From Suilimivivens aceti (lineage in GTDB: Bacteria > Bacillota > Clostridia > Lachnospirales > Lachnospiraceae): 64,000 bases of DNA. The stretch is from the NCBI RefSeq assembly GCF_025567405.1, contig NZ_JAOQKJ010000004.1, positions 124,001 to 188,000 of the forward strand, in the 5' to 3' direction. Positions within the stretch are counted from its first letter, which is position 1, and each line of letters starts with the position of its first letter. A program made the translations under genes and the position numbers. Positions 16,491 to 24,854 of the stretch are shown here, piece after piece. The notes under the pieces are model-generated. The model was given only the letters and a program-made list of their open reading frames with translations. It was not told the DNA's origin and did no database searches.

Positions 16491-17789
16491 TTACTTTACA
16501 TGAAATGCTTTCATTCCCGGATATACTGCGCTGCTGCCCAGTTCCTCTTCAATACGGAGTAACTGGTTGTACTTGGCAACTCTTTCTGAGCGGCTGGGTG
16601 CACCGGTCTTGATCTGACAGGTGTTTAATGCCACAGCAAGGTCAGCGATCGTCGTATCTGCTGTTTCACCGGAACGGTGGGAGCTGATCGCCGCATAGCC
16701 TGCTTCATGTGCCATCTTGATCGCTTCCAGTGTCTCAGAAACAGAACCGATCTGATTTAACTTGATCAGAATGGCATTACCGGCACCAAGTGAGATTCCC
16801 TTGGAAAGTCTTTCTGTATTGGTCACAAAAAGGTCATCTCCGACAAGCTGTACCTTATCACCCAGTCTCTTTGTCAGCTTCTGCCAGCCTTCCCAGTCCT
16901 CTTCATCCAGACCGTCCTCGATGGAAATGATCGGATATTTCTCACAAAGGTCTGCCCAGTGCTCGATCAGTTCCTCATCCGTATATTCTGTACCGGCCTT
17001 GGGAAGCTTATAATAGCCCTTGCCCTTCTCACTCTTCCATTCAGAAGATGCAGCATCCATGGCAATCTTAAAATCTCTGCCAGGCTCATAGCCTGCCTTC
17101 CTTACTGCCTCCAGAATTGTTTCGATTGCCTCTTCATCAGACCTAAGAGCCGGTGCAAATCCACCTTCATCTCCTACTGATGTAGCAAGTCCTCTCTCCT
17201 TTAAAATAGAAGCCAGCGCATGGAATACCTCTGCACACCACCGCAGACATTCCTTAAAGGAAGGAGCTCCTACCGGCATGATCATAAATTCCTGTACATC
17301 AAGTCCGGAAGACAGTGCATGACATCCTCCGTTGATAATATTCATCATGGGAACCGGCAGTCTGTTCCCGGAAATACCGCCAAGGAAACGATACAACGGA
17401 ATATCCAGGGAAATGGATGCTGCTCTTGCACATGCAATGGATACTGCCAGAATCGCATTGGCACCCAGCTTCGATTTATCCCTTGTTCCATCTGCTTTGA
17501 TCATTGCCTGGTCTACTGCATAGATGTCAGATGCATCCATGCCACAGAGTACCTCATTGATTGTTGTATTGATATTCTGAACAGCCTTCTGCACGCCCTT
17601 CCCCAAATATCGTCCCTTATCTCCATCACGCAGTTCAAGTGCTTCAAATTCACCTGTAGAAGCACCACTTGGTGCTGTTCCTCTTCCTACGGTTCCGTCA
17701 GCCAGTGTCACTTCCGCTTCAACGGTAGGATTTCCTCTTGAGTCTAATATTTCTCTTCCGATAACTTTTTCAATTTCCAGGTAATTCAT
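16491..17789 (-). CDS. eno: Enolase
   Basis: 432 residues, normal length. It interconverts 2-phosphoglycerate and phosphoenolpyruvate in glycolysis. Visible signatures: GREILDSRGNPTVE at the N-terminus, the GAPSRSERVAKYNQLLRIE tail, Mg-binding residues in DGLDEEDW and LVGDDLFVTN, and the catalytic Lys in ILIKLNQIGSVSE with SHRSGET. A GAAAGGAGA ribosome-binding site precedes it. A 133-base leader with three stems lies between it and its promoter. Confidence 0.98.
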   Translation of the reverse strand: MNYLEIEKVIGREILDSRGNPTVEAEVTLADGTVGRGTAPSGASTGEFEALELRDGDKGRYLGKGVQKAVQNINTTINEVLCGMDASDIYAVDQAMIKADGTRDKSKLGANAILAVSIACARAASISLDIPLYRFLGGISGNRLPVPMMNIINGGCHALSSGLDVQEFMIMPVGAPSFKECLRWCAEVFHALASILKERGLATSVGDEGGFAPALRSDEEAIETILEAVRKAGYEPGRDFKIAMDAASSEWKSEKGKGYYKLPKAGTEYTDEELIEHWADLCEKYPIISIEDGLDEEDWEGWQKLTKRLGDKVQLVGDDLFVTNTERLSKGISLGAGNAILIKLNQIGSVSETLEAIKMAHEAGYAAISSHRSGETADTTIADLAVALNTCQIKTGAPSRSERVAKYNQLLRIEEELGSSAVYPGMKAFHVK

Positions 17790-17922
17790 CCCTGCTGTCT
17801 CCTTTCTGTAAATGAAGATACTCCCTGCCGGAAGGTTTTTCTTCCGGTGGCTTCTGATTCAGCAGCTCAGAGCCGATGGGAGTCTTCCATGATTTATTCG
17901 CAAGTTAGTTGTATCTAACTCT
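17790..17922 (-). ncRNA. Structured 5' leader of eno (candidate cis-regulatory RNA, three-way junction)
   Basis: Between the predicted start site and the enolase ATG the RNA can form one hairpin and a closed three-way junction. The 5' hairpin is AGTTAG/CTAACT (17915-17920 with 17903-17908). P1 is GAAGACTCCC (17878-17887) with GGGAG-TA-TCTTC (17814-17825), 10 pairs with a 2-base bulge. P2 is GGCTCTGA (17867-17874) with TCAG-A-AGCC (17849-17857). P3 is CCGGAAG (17841-17847) with CTTCCGG (17828-17834). Junction strands are only ATC, A and CA. The Shine-Dalgarno sequence begins about 10 bases after P1. I do not recognise it as a known riboswitch. Confidence 0.55.
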
Positions 17923-17928
17923 TGAACT

Positions 17929-17957
17929 ATTATACAAAAAGGATTTCTGCAAAACAA
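17929..17957 (-). promoter_or_regulatory. Promoter of eno
   Basis: Minus-strand TTGTTT (17952-17957) and perfect TATAAT (17929-17934) with a 17-base spacer, placing the start of the message near 17922. It lies just after the end of hisS. Confidence 0.75.
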
Positions 17958-17995
17958 GAGTTTTTAATGAGAGCTTTTCTCAGATTCTTCCATAT

Positions 17996-19255
17996 TTATT
18001 TCAGAGGATCCTTATAGAATTCGCGGAAGGTTGTATAGCCGTCTTTCGTAAGCTGTTCCTTCTGGAATTTTTTATTCTTATTCATCCTGACAACAAGCAC
18101 CTGAGTTCCTGATTTTCTCTCCTCCTGTGCTGCTGCGATCACCTTGCACAGCTCTTCCTTTGCCACACCCTTCTCGATCAGGAAAGCTGCCTTCTCAGGC
18201 TGGGAAGGTACCTTAAATCCATTCTCCATAAGAAGCAGGATGATTCTTTCAAATCCAATGGAAAAGCCGCAGGCGGGAACATCATTTCCTGTAAATTTAC
18301 CTACCATCCTGTCATATCTGCCGCCGCCACCACAGCTTCCGCCAAACTGCGGCATTGCGATCTCAAAAATCGTGCCGGTATAATAAGACATTCCTCTAAC
18401 CAGAGTTGGATCAAATACAAGTTCAAAATCAGCACTCTTGGTAGAATTTACACTTTCCATGATCTCCTGAAGGCTTTCCCTTACTTCCTCATCCAGGAAA
18501 TCACCAAGCTTTTTTGCAAGATAGGCAAGACCATTTTCAGAAGCCTCCATACCCCTGAACAACTCCAGGTATTTATCAACACTTTCCTTGGCGAAGCCAT
18601 CTTCAAGAAGCTCCGCTTCTACTCCTTCAAGTCCGATTTTGTCCATCTTGTCAAGGGTAATAAACACATGATCATAGCTTTCTTCTGCAAATCCACTGTA
18701 GGCTGCCATAGCCTTCAGGATCCTTCTTTCATTGATCCTGATCTGGAATCCTGAAAATCCAAGCCTGCCAAGAGTCGTTGTCGTAGCCAGGATCAGCTCG
18801 ATCTCTGCCAGGTTGGAGGGTTCTCCCAGAATATCAATATCACACTGCATGAACTGACGGTAACGGCCACGCTGCGGTCTGTCAGCACGCCATACATTTC
18901 CCATCTGCAGAGCCTTAAAGGGTGTCGGAAGTTCATTGGCATGTGCAGAGTAATACCGCACTAACGGAACAGTAAGATCATAACGGAGACCTCCGTCCAC
19001 CAGATCCTTCTCTTCCTTTGCTGCTTCAAGATTCAGCTTCTCTCCACGCTTTAATATTTTAAAGATCAGCTTCTCATTCTCTCCACCCTGCTTATTGGTC
19101 AGATTCTCTATATTCTCCACACAGGGGGTCTCAATGGAAGTAAATCCAAATTTACCATAGGTCTCCTTGATCACACCGATCACGTAATCTCTGATCTTCA
19201 TTTCCTCCGGCAGAATATCCTTCATACCGGTTACCGGTTTCTTACTAAGTGCCAT
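17996..19255 (-). CDS. hisS: Histidyl-tRNA synthetase, eukaryote/archaea-type
   Basis: 419 residues from the ATG at 19255, preceded by AAAGGGAGG; the frame extends 62 codons further but that part is non-homologous. It charges tRNA-His. Class II motifs: GGLRYDLTVPLVRYY near residue 90, VWRADRPQRGRYRQF (motif 2) and GGSCGGGGRYDRM. The RYDLTVP form is typical of eukaryotic and archaeal HisRS, whereas the common bacterial form reads RPEGT. So this gene belongs to the less usual branch. HisZ is less likely because the HisA-type motifs and a full C-terminal anticodon domain (GTQVLVVRMN) are present. Confidence 0.93.
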   Translation of the reverse strand: MALSKKPVTGMKDILPEEMKIRDYVIGVIKETYGKFGFTSIETPCVENIENLTNKQGGENEKLIFKILKRGEKLNLEAAKEEKDLVDGGLRYDLTVPLVRYYSAHANELPTPFKALQMGNVWRADRPQRGRYRQFMQCDIDILGEPSNLAEIELILATTTTLGRLGFSGFQIRINERRILKAMAAYSGFAEESYDHVFITLDKMDKIGLEGVEAELLEDGFAKESVDKYLELFRGMEASENGLAYLAKKLGDFLDEEVRESLQEIMESVNSTKSADFELVFDPTLVRGMSYYTGTIFEIAMPQFGGSCGGGGRYDRMVGKFTGNDVPACGFSIGFERIILLLMENGFKVPSQPEKAAFLIEKGVAKEELCKVIAAAQEERKSGTQVLVVRMNKNKKFQKEQLTKDGYTTFREFYKDPLK

Positions 19256-19333
19256 AATCCGGCCTCCCTTTTCTTTTATACTTTGATAGATGATACCCCG
19301 TAATTTTACACTGTTTCCAGATGCTTTGCAACC

Positions 19334-19362
19334 TTGCGCTTTCTTTTTTTCTATATTATAAT
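19334..19362 (+). promoter_or_regulatory. Probable promoter of DAHP synthase
   Basis: TTGCGC (19334-19339), a 17-base spacer, then TATAAT (19357-19362). The AT-rich core also contains TATAAT on the minus strand (19355-19360), so the -10 boxes for aroF and hisS may overlap; no good -35 was seen for hisS. Confidence 0.5.
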
Positions 19363-19394
19363 AACAAATGCTTACATCAGAGGAGGAAACTATT

Positions 19395-20423
19395 ATGTCA
19401 TTTGAGTTTGTGAAAAAATTGCCAACTCCAAGCGAGATCAAGGAGCAGTATCCTGTTCCTGAAAAGCTTGTTGCGTTAAAGAAAGAAAGAGATCAGGAGA
19501 TCCGTGATGTACTCACCGGAAAAAGCAATAAATTTCTTGTGATCATTGGTCCCTGCTCCGCAGACAATGAAGATGCTGTCTGCGACTATGTCAGCCGCCT
19601 TGCAAAGGTCAACGAAAAGGTAAAGGATAAACTGATCCTGATCCCCAGGATCTACACCAATAAGCCCCGTACCACCGGTGAGGGCTACAAGGGGATCGTG
19701 CATCAGCCGGATCCTGAAAAAAAACCAGATCTTCTGGCAGGCCTGATCGCCATGCGTAAGATGCAGATTCATGCCATGGATGTTTCCGGTCTTACTGCTG
19801 CTGATGAAATGCTCTATCCCGAGAACTGGAGATATGTTTCCGACATTCTTTCCTATGTGGCCATTGGCGCCCGTTCCGTAGAGGATCAGCAGCACCGTAT
19901 GACCGTCAGCGGTTTTGATGTGCCTGCCGGCATGAAAAATCCTACCAGCGGAGATCTTACCGTTATGCTGAATTCTGTTTATGCAGCCCAGCATCCCCAT
20001 ACCTTTATCTACCGTGGATGGGAGGTAAATACAACCGGTAATGACCTTGCCCACACCGTTCTGCGTGGTGCCACCAGTAAGCATGGCCAAAACCTTGCCA
20101 ACTATCACTACGAAGACCTGAATCTGCTGCTGCAGCTTTATAATGAAAGGGATCTGAAGAATCCTGCTACGATCATTGATTCCAATCACAGCAATTCTTC
20201 CAAGCAGTACAAGCAGCAGATCCGTATTATCAAGGAGGTTATGCACAGCCGTAAGCTCAGTTCCGATATCCATAACCTCGTTAAGGGTGTCATGATCGAA
20301 AGCTATCTGGTAGAAGGCAGCCAGAAGGTAGGCGAGGGTGTCTATGGAAAATCCATTACCGATCCCTGCCTTGGCTTTGAAGATTCTGAGCAGCTTATTT
20401 ATGATATTGCTGAATATGAATAA
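19395..20423 (+). CDS. aroF: 3-deoxy-7-phosphoheptulonate (DAHP) synthase, class I AroFGH type
   Basis: 342 residues from the ATG at 19395, which follows AGAGGAGGAAAC. It condenses phosphoenolpyruvate and erythrose-4-phosphate in the first shikimate-pathway step. Signatures: IIGPCSADNE, IPRIYTNKPRTTGEGYKG, GARSVEDQQHR, the metal site HTFIYRGWE, DSNHSNSSKQYK and a C-terminal MIESYLVEGSQ. It is of the E. coli-like type that is usually feedback-inhibited by an aromatic amino acid; which one cannot be read here. It is divergent from hisS and separate from the other aro genes. Confidence 0.96.
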   Translation: MSFEFVKKLPTPSEIKEQYPVPEKLVALKKERDQEIRDVLTGKSNKFLVIIGPCSADNEDAVCDYVSRLAKVNEKVKDKLILIPRIYTNKPRTTGEGYKGIVHQPDPEKKPDLLAGLIAMRKMQIHAMDVSGLTAADEMLYPENWRYVSDILSYVAIGARSVEDQQHRMTVSGFDVPAGMKNPTSGDLTVMLNSVYAAQHPHTFIYRGWEVNTTGNDLAHTVLRGATSKHGQNLANYHYEDLNLLLQLYNERDLKNPATIIDSNHSNSSKQYKQQIRIIKEVMHSRKLSSDIHNLVKGVMIESYLVEGSQKVGEGVYGKSITDPCLGFEDSEQLIYDIAEYE

Positions 20424-20441
20424 TCTGACACGACTTCTCTT

Positions 20442-21062
20442 TTAAAGAAGCATCTTTACCCCATCTGCTACCAGCAGGGGATTTACATAGCATTCAAGAA
20501 AGCAGCCCATCACTGTGATGAACAGGATCCACAAGAGGATCAACAGCAGTGAAATGAGCTGCTTTTTCCGTCCTGTGTATATCGGCCATATGCAGCCTTC
20601 CGGTGCCCTTGAAATGCAGCTTATCTGATAACAGAAGCAAAGCAGCAGAAAAAAGGCCGGCAGCAGGAGCAGCTGGTGCGGGAACAGTAGTACGATCAGG
20701 AACAGCACTCCCCTGCCTCCGTAAGCCAATACTGTTCCAGAGAAAAGAAGCCCTGCCAGGAAGCCTTTCATTACAGTGTAAAGCCTGATTGCCAGAAAAC
20801 CAAAGCATGTGGTAGAAAGAAGAAGCAGACAGGCTGCAGGACGTAATCTCCTTGGTAATTCATATTTAAGAAACTGTCCCTTATCCAGTTTTCCATAACT
20901 CATCTCAAGAAGGACACTTTTTCTGAAAAATGTCTCTGTGCCTGCAGCACCGTGTCCTGTGAAGTACATGAACAGAATGCCTGCCAGGATTCCAGCCAGA
21001 AAATAAAGCAGACAGCTTCTGTAAAGCCGCCTTCGTTTGATATATTCCATCCGTTCCCGCAT
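20442..21062 (-). CDS. spoIIM: Stage II sporulation protein M (SpoIIM) family membrane protein
   Basis: 206 residues with five to six hydrophobic helices. Family landmarks: YFLAGILAGILFMYFTG at the N-terminus, LFPHQLLLLPAFFLLLCFCY in the middle, and the C-terminal FLECYVNPLL (Glu plus Val-Asn-Pro). In spore formers SpoIIM works with SpoIID and SpoIIP in septal peptidoglycan degradation before engulfment. A GAAGGGGAAG ribosome-binding site precedes it. It ends 18 bases from the convergent end of aroF. Confidence 0.82.
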   Translation of the reverse strand: MRERMEYIKRRRLYRSCLLYFLAGILAGILFMYFTGHGAAGTETFFRKSVLLEMSYGKLDKGQFLKYELPRRLRPAACLLLLSTTCFGFLAIRLYTVMKGFLAGLLFSGTVLAYGGRGVLFLIVLLFPHQLLLLPAFFLLLCFCYQISCISRAPEGCIWPIYTGRKKQLISLLLILLWILFITVMGCFLECYVNPLLVADGVKMLL

Positions 21063-21108
21063 ATTTCTTCCCCTTCTTTTCCGATCTCATATGTTTGTCT
21101 AATATATG

Positions 21109-21146
21109 AAAAACAGACAGCACATATACCTATGCACTGCCTGTCT
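21109..21146 (-). terminator. Terminator after the Nudix gene
   Basis: On the minus strand a long imperfect stem (AGACAGGCAGTGCATA against TATGTGCTGTCTGT) is followed by TTTTT, 22 bases after the Nudix stop and before spoIIM. Confidence 0.75.
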
Positions 21147-21167
21147 CTTTTATCCTGCAATTTTCCT

Positions 21168-21704
21168 TTATCTTACATATTTTTCTTTATAGGCCAGGAT
21201 CGCAGATACTGTCTTGGAATCCTCAATCGTTCCATCAAGGATCATCGAAATAAGTTCATCCAGATCGTACGCTTTCACCGTCACAAACTCATCCTCATCC
21301 AGATGCTGTTTTCCAGGTGTCAGACCTGTTGCCACATAAATATCGATCTTTTCATTACAAAAAGCCACTGTAGTCCTGATGCGGAGAAGCAATTCTATTT
21401 TTTCTGCATGATAGCCGGTTTCCTCTGTCAGTTCACGAAGTGCTGCCTGATCTGTCGGCTCATTTTCTCCATTCAGTCCGCCTGCCGGAATCTCCAGTGT
21501 ATAACGATCCAGTGCATTCCTGTACTGGCGTACCATGATAAGACGTCCCTTATCATCCACTGGAACCACCGCTGCTGCACCCTTATGTTTGATAAAATCC
21601 CACTTAACAATATTTCCATTCGGAACCTTAATCGTGTCCTGATAATAATCAATAATGGCACCCTTCTGCACAAGATCCCTGGACAATCTCTGAAATTCTT
21701 CCAT
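21168..21704 (-). CDS. nudF: Nudix hydrolase, ADP-ribose pyrophosphatase type
   Basis: 178 residues. The Nudix box is present (AALRELTEETGYHAE with the upstream Gly of AGGLNGEN). The N-terminal beta-rich half (DTIKVPNGNIVKWDFIKHKG) matches the ADP-ribose pyrophosphatase group, which cuts ADP-ribose to AMP and ribose-5-phosphate. It starts 10 bases after the aminotransferase stop on the same strand, so the two are probably co-transcribed. Confidence 0.88.
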   Translation of the reverse strand: MEEFQRLSRDLVQKGAIIDYYQDTIKVPNGNIVKWDFIKHKGAAAVVPVDDKGRLIMVRQYRNALDRYTLEIPAGGLNGENEPTDQAALRELTEETGYHAEKIELLLRIRTTVAFCNEKIDIYVATGLTPGKQHLDEDEFVTVKAYDLDELISMILDGTIEDSKTVSAILAYKEKYVR

Positions 21705-21714
21705 GATAAATGAT

Positions 21715-23001
21715 CTACGCCTCTTTCAACAGTTTTTCTACACTGACAATCTTTACGCAAAGGACAAACAGGTCTGTCGCCATTGCCAGTTCTTCTGGTG
21801 TCGGGAAGCTGGGTGCCAGACGGATATTGCTGTCCTTTGGATCCTTCTTATAGGGGTAGGTTGCACCGGCGCCTGTCAGTACCACACCTGCCTCCTTACA
21901 CTTCTCAACGATCTTCTTTGCACAGCCCTCCAGTGCATCAAAGGAAATGAAATAGCCACCCTTAGGTTCTGTCCAGGAACCTATGCCAAGACCATTCAGT
22001 TCACTTTCAAGTACATGGAACACCGCCTCAAATTTAGGACGCAGGATTGCTGCATGCTTCATCATATGTGCTTTCATTCCCTCTGCGTCTTTAAAATATC
22101 TTACATGACGCAGCTGATTGACCTTGTCATAACCGATCGTCTGAATCGTCATAAATTTTTTAATGAAATCAAGATTGGCTTTTGATGCAGCCAATGCTGC
22201 AATACCACTTCCCGGGAAAGTAACCTTTGAGGTAGAGCAGAATTCATATACCATATCCGGGTTACCTGCTTTTTCACATTCTGAAATGATATCTAACAGA
22301 GTATCCTTTTTTTCTTCGTACAGATCATGGATCACATAGGCATTGTCCCAGTAAATACGGAAGTCCTTTGCTGCCGGCTTCAGTGCTGCAAACCGCTTTA
22401 CCGTCTCATCGGAATAAGTATATCCCTGCGGATTAGAGTACTTTGGTACACACCAGATTCCCTTGACTGCCGGATCCGTATTTACCAACTCCTCTACCAT
22501 GTCCATATCAGGTCCATCCTCTGTCATGGGCACATTGATCATTTCTATCCCGAACTGCTCGGTAATCGCAAAATGTCTGTCATATCCGGGAACAGGACAG
22601 AGAAACTTCACCTTATCTAACTTACACCAGGGTGTTTCTCCCATCACACCAAATATCTCAGACCTTGCCACTGTATCATACATAATATTCAGGCTGGCAT
22701 TTCCAAATACGATAACATTATCTGCCGAAACCCCCAGAACATCTCCGATCAGCTTTCTTGCTTCCGGTATACCATCCATTATACCATAGTTTCTGCAATC
22801 AACGCCCGCTTCCGTCTTAAATATGGAGTCAGCATTCAGAACATTCATAAAATCCATTTCCATATCGAGCTGTGAAGCTGCCGGTTTTCCTCTCGACATA
22901 TCCAGTTTAAGTTCTTTGGCCTTTGCCTCTTCATATTCCTTATTCAGCTGCTTCTGTAAAGTCAGAAGTTCTTCTTTACTTAAATCTTTGTACGCCTTCA
23001 T
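21715..23001 (-). CDS. PLP-dependent aminotransferase, AspAT subgroup Ic-like
   Basis: 428 residues from the ATG at 23001, preceded by CAAAGGAG. The sequence fits the MocR-like/aspartate aminotransferase Ic family: LDMSRGKPAASQLD and NYGIMDGIPEARKLIGDVLG near the N-terminus, VPKYSNPQGYTYSDETV, the pyridoxal-linked Lys in EFCSTSKVTFPGSGIAAL, and SNIRLAPSFPTPEEL near the end. Members studied transfer amino groups between aspartate and 2-oxoglutarate, but substrate is not certain here. A 12-bp palindrome in the leader suggests repressor control. Confidence 0.88.
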   Translation of the reverse strand: MKAYKDLSKEELLTLQKQLNKEYEEAKAKELKLDMSRGKPAASQLDMEMDFMNVLNADSIFKTEAGVDCRNYGIMDGIPEARKLIGDVLGVSADNVIVFGNASLNIMYDTVARSEIFGVMGETPWCKLDKVKFLCPVPGYDRHFAITEQFGIEMINVPMTEDGPDMDMVEELVNTDPAVKGIWCVPKYSNPQGYTYSDETVKRFAALKPAAKDFRIYWDNAYVIHDLYEEKKDTLLDIISECEKAGNPDMVYEFCSTSKVTFPGSGIAALAASKANLDFIKKFMTIQTIGYDKVNQLRHVRYFKDAEGMKAHMMKHAAILRPKFEAVFHVLESELNGLGIGSWTEPKGGYFISFDALEGCAKKIVEKCKEAGVVLTGAGATYPYKKDPKDSNIRLAPSFPTPEELAMATDLFVLCVKIVSVEKLLKEA

Positions 23002-23042
23002 ATAAGATCTCCTTTGCATAAACTAAGTCGTATCTTTGGATA

Positions 23043-23054
23043 ATTGTATACAAT
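23043..23054. promoter_or_regulatory. Perfect palindrome, candidate repressor operator of the aminotransferase
   Basis: ATTGTATACAAT is a perfect 12-bp palindrome located just after the predicted transcription start of the aminotransferase. The TTGTATACAA core is of the kind bound by GntR-family regulators. No GntR gene is present in the window. Confidence 0.5.
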
Positions 23055-23070
23055 CCAATTGCCACGATAT

Positions 23071-23099
23071 ATTGTACTATAGAGGATAAAATACAGCAA
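23071..23099 (-). promoter_or_regulatory. Promoter of the aminotransferase-Nudix operon
   Basis: Minus-strand TTGCTG (23094-23099), a 17-base spacer, then TACAAT (23071-23076). Transcription would start near 23064, placing the palindrome at about +10 to +21. Confidence 0.6.
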
Positions 23100-23161
23100 G
23101 TATTTTTTTGAAAACATTCTGCTCCTCTTCAGCTGTTTCCCCTTTTCTGTACATACACAAG

Positions 23162-23197
23162 AAAAAAGGGTCTGGCATAACATGCCAAAACCCTTTT
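23162..23197 (-). terminator. Terminator after rny
   Basis: On the minus strand AAAAGGGTTTTGGCAT pairs with ATGCCAGACCCTTTT, followed by more T, starting 8 bases after the rny stop. Confidence 0.85.
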
Positions 23198-23204
23198 CAA
23201 TTAC

Positions 23205-24752
23205 TTATTTTGCATAATCAATTACTCGGCTCTCGCGAATTACATTGACCTTAATCTGTCCGGGATATTCCATTTCAGCTTCAATCTTCTTGGAAATATC
23301 TCTTGCCAGCAATACCATATCAGAATCACTGATCTGGTCTGGAACTACCATTACACGAACCTCTCTACCAGCCTGAATAGCAAAAGACTTATCTACACCT
23401 TTAAAATTGTTTGTTATATCTTCTAACTGTTTGAGTCTGCTTGTATATGTCTCAAGCGTTTCTCTTCTTGCGCCCGGTCTTGCAGCGGATATTGTATCTG
23501 CAGCCTGTACAATACATGCAATTAATGACTGGGGCTCTACATCACCATGATGCGCCTCAACGGCATTGATCACAATTGCGGATTCCTTATACTTTCTGCA
23601 AAGGTCTACGCCAAGCTGAATGTGGGAACCTTCCATCTCATGATCCACAGCCTTACCAATATCATGCAGCAGACCTGCACGCTTGGCAACTCTGACATCA
23701 AGTCCCATTTCTGCAGCAAGCAGTCCTGACAACTGTGCCACTTCGATGGAATGCTTTAATGCATTCTGACCATAGCTTGTTCTGAACTTCATCTTACCAA
23801 GGAGTTTGATAAGTTCAGGGTGAATACCATGCACACCTACTTCAAGGGTAGCTGCCTCACCTTCCTCTTTGATCATCACTTCTACTTCTTTTTGCGCCTT
23901 TTCAACCATCTCTTCAATTCTTGCCGGATGGATTCTTCCATCCACGATGAGTTTTTCAAGGGCAATTCTTGCCACCTCACGGCGAATCGGGTCAAAACCT
24001 GATAAAATAACGGCTTCCGGTGTATCATCAATGATCAGATCCACACCTGTCAGTGTTTCGAGAGTTCTGATATTTCTTCCCTCTCTTCCGATGATACGGC
24101 CCTTCATTTCGTCATTCGGAAGCTGGACAACAGAAATTGTAGTTTCTGATACGTGATCTGCTGCACATTTCTGAATCGCGTTAACTACATATTCCTTTGC
24201 TTTTTTGTCTGCTTCTTCTTTAGCACGGCTTTCCATTTCCTTGATCATGACAGCCGTTTCATGTTTCACTTCATCTTCAACAATTTTAAGTAAATACTCT
24301 TTTGCCTGTTCGGAGGTTAAACCTGAGATTCGTTCCAGTTCCTGTATTCTCTGCTCGTTCAGCTTTGAAATTTCTTCCCGCTGCTTTGCAAGTTCTTCCT
24401 CCCTTGCAGCCAGCCCGGCCTCTTTCTTTTCGATCGCATCTGATTTCTTATCGATGGCTTCTTCCTTCTGCTGGACTCTGCGCTCATAACGCTGTGCTTC
24501 GGCACGACGTTCCTTGATCTCCTTGTCCAGTTCGTTCTTGGTACGAATGGACTCCTCCTTGACCTCAAGAAGAGATTCACGCTTTTTGGTTTCAGCAGTT
24601 TTCAGAGCTTCATCAATAATCTCCCTTGCCTTATCTTCTGCACTTCCGATCTTAGCTTCTGATACTTTCTTATGGTATGCAGATGCCAGAAACCAGGTGA
24701 CAGTAGCGGCAATAATCAGGGTAACGACTACTGCTATCAAAACTTGCACCAT
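23205..24752 (-). CDS. rny: Ribonuclease Y
   Basis: 515 residues. An N-terminal membrane anchor (LIAVVVTLIIAATVTWFLA) is followed by a long charged coiled coil (about residues 35-190), a KH domain (GRIIGREGRNIRTLETLTG) and an HD domain with HDIGKAVDHE and AVEAHHGDVEP. It is the membrane-bound endoribonuclease that starts mRNA decay in Firmicutes. It lies downstream of recA-recX on the same strand, with its own terminator. Confidence 0.97.
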   Translation of the reverse strand: MVQVLIAVVVTLIIAATVTWFLASAYHKKVSEAKIGSAEDKAREIIDEALKTAETKKRESLLEVKEESIRTKNELDKEIKERRAEAQRYERRVQQKEEAIDKKSDAIEKKEAGLAAREEELAKQREEISKLNEQRIQELERISGLTSEQAKEYLLKIVEDEVKHETAVMIKEMESRAKEEADKKAKEYVVNAIQKCAADHVSETTISVVQLPNDEMKGRIIGREGRNIRTLETLTGVDLIIDDTPEAVILSGFDPIRREVARIALEKLIVDGRIHPARIEEMVEKAQKEVEVMIKEEGEAATLEVGVHGIHPELIKLLGKMKFRTSYGQNALKHSIEVAQLSGLLAAEMGLDVRVAKRAGLLHDIGKAVDHEMEGSHIQLGVDLCRKYKESAIVINAVEAHHGDVEPQSLIACIVQAADTISAARPGARRETLETYTSRLKQLEDITNNFKGVDKSFAIQAGREVRVMVVPDQISDSDMVLLARDISKKIEAEMEYPGQIKVNVIRESRVIDYAK

Positions 24753-24854
24753 TTACAGGAGCACCTCCTTATTAAATTTTCATTGTACGCTTATCTATAT
24801 AGAATGTATGTAGAAACATTCTAGCAACAAATTTACAACACTTAAATTTTAAAC

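Noticed and set aside
19256..19394. T-box leader ahead of hisS
   Set aside because: The gap to the divergent aroF gene is about 140 bases and lacks a T-box sequence and a terminator stem.
23820..24517. Long plus-strand frames opposite rny
   Set aside because: They mirror the codon pattern of rny and have no ribosome-binding sites or recognisable domains. The same holds for most plus-strand frames opposite minus-strand genes.
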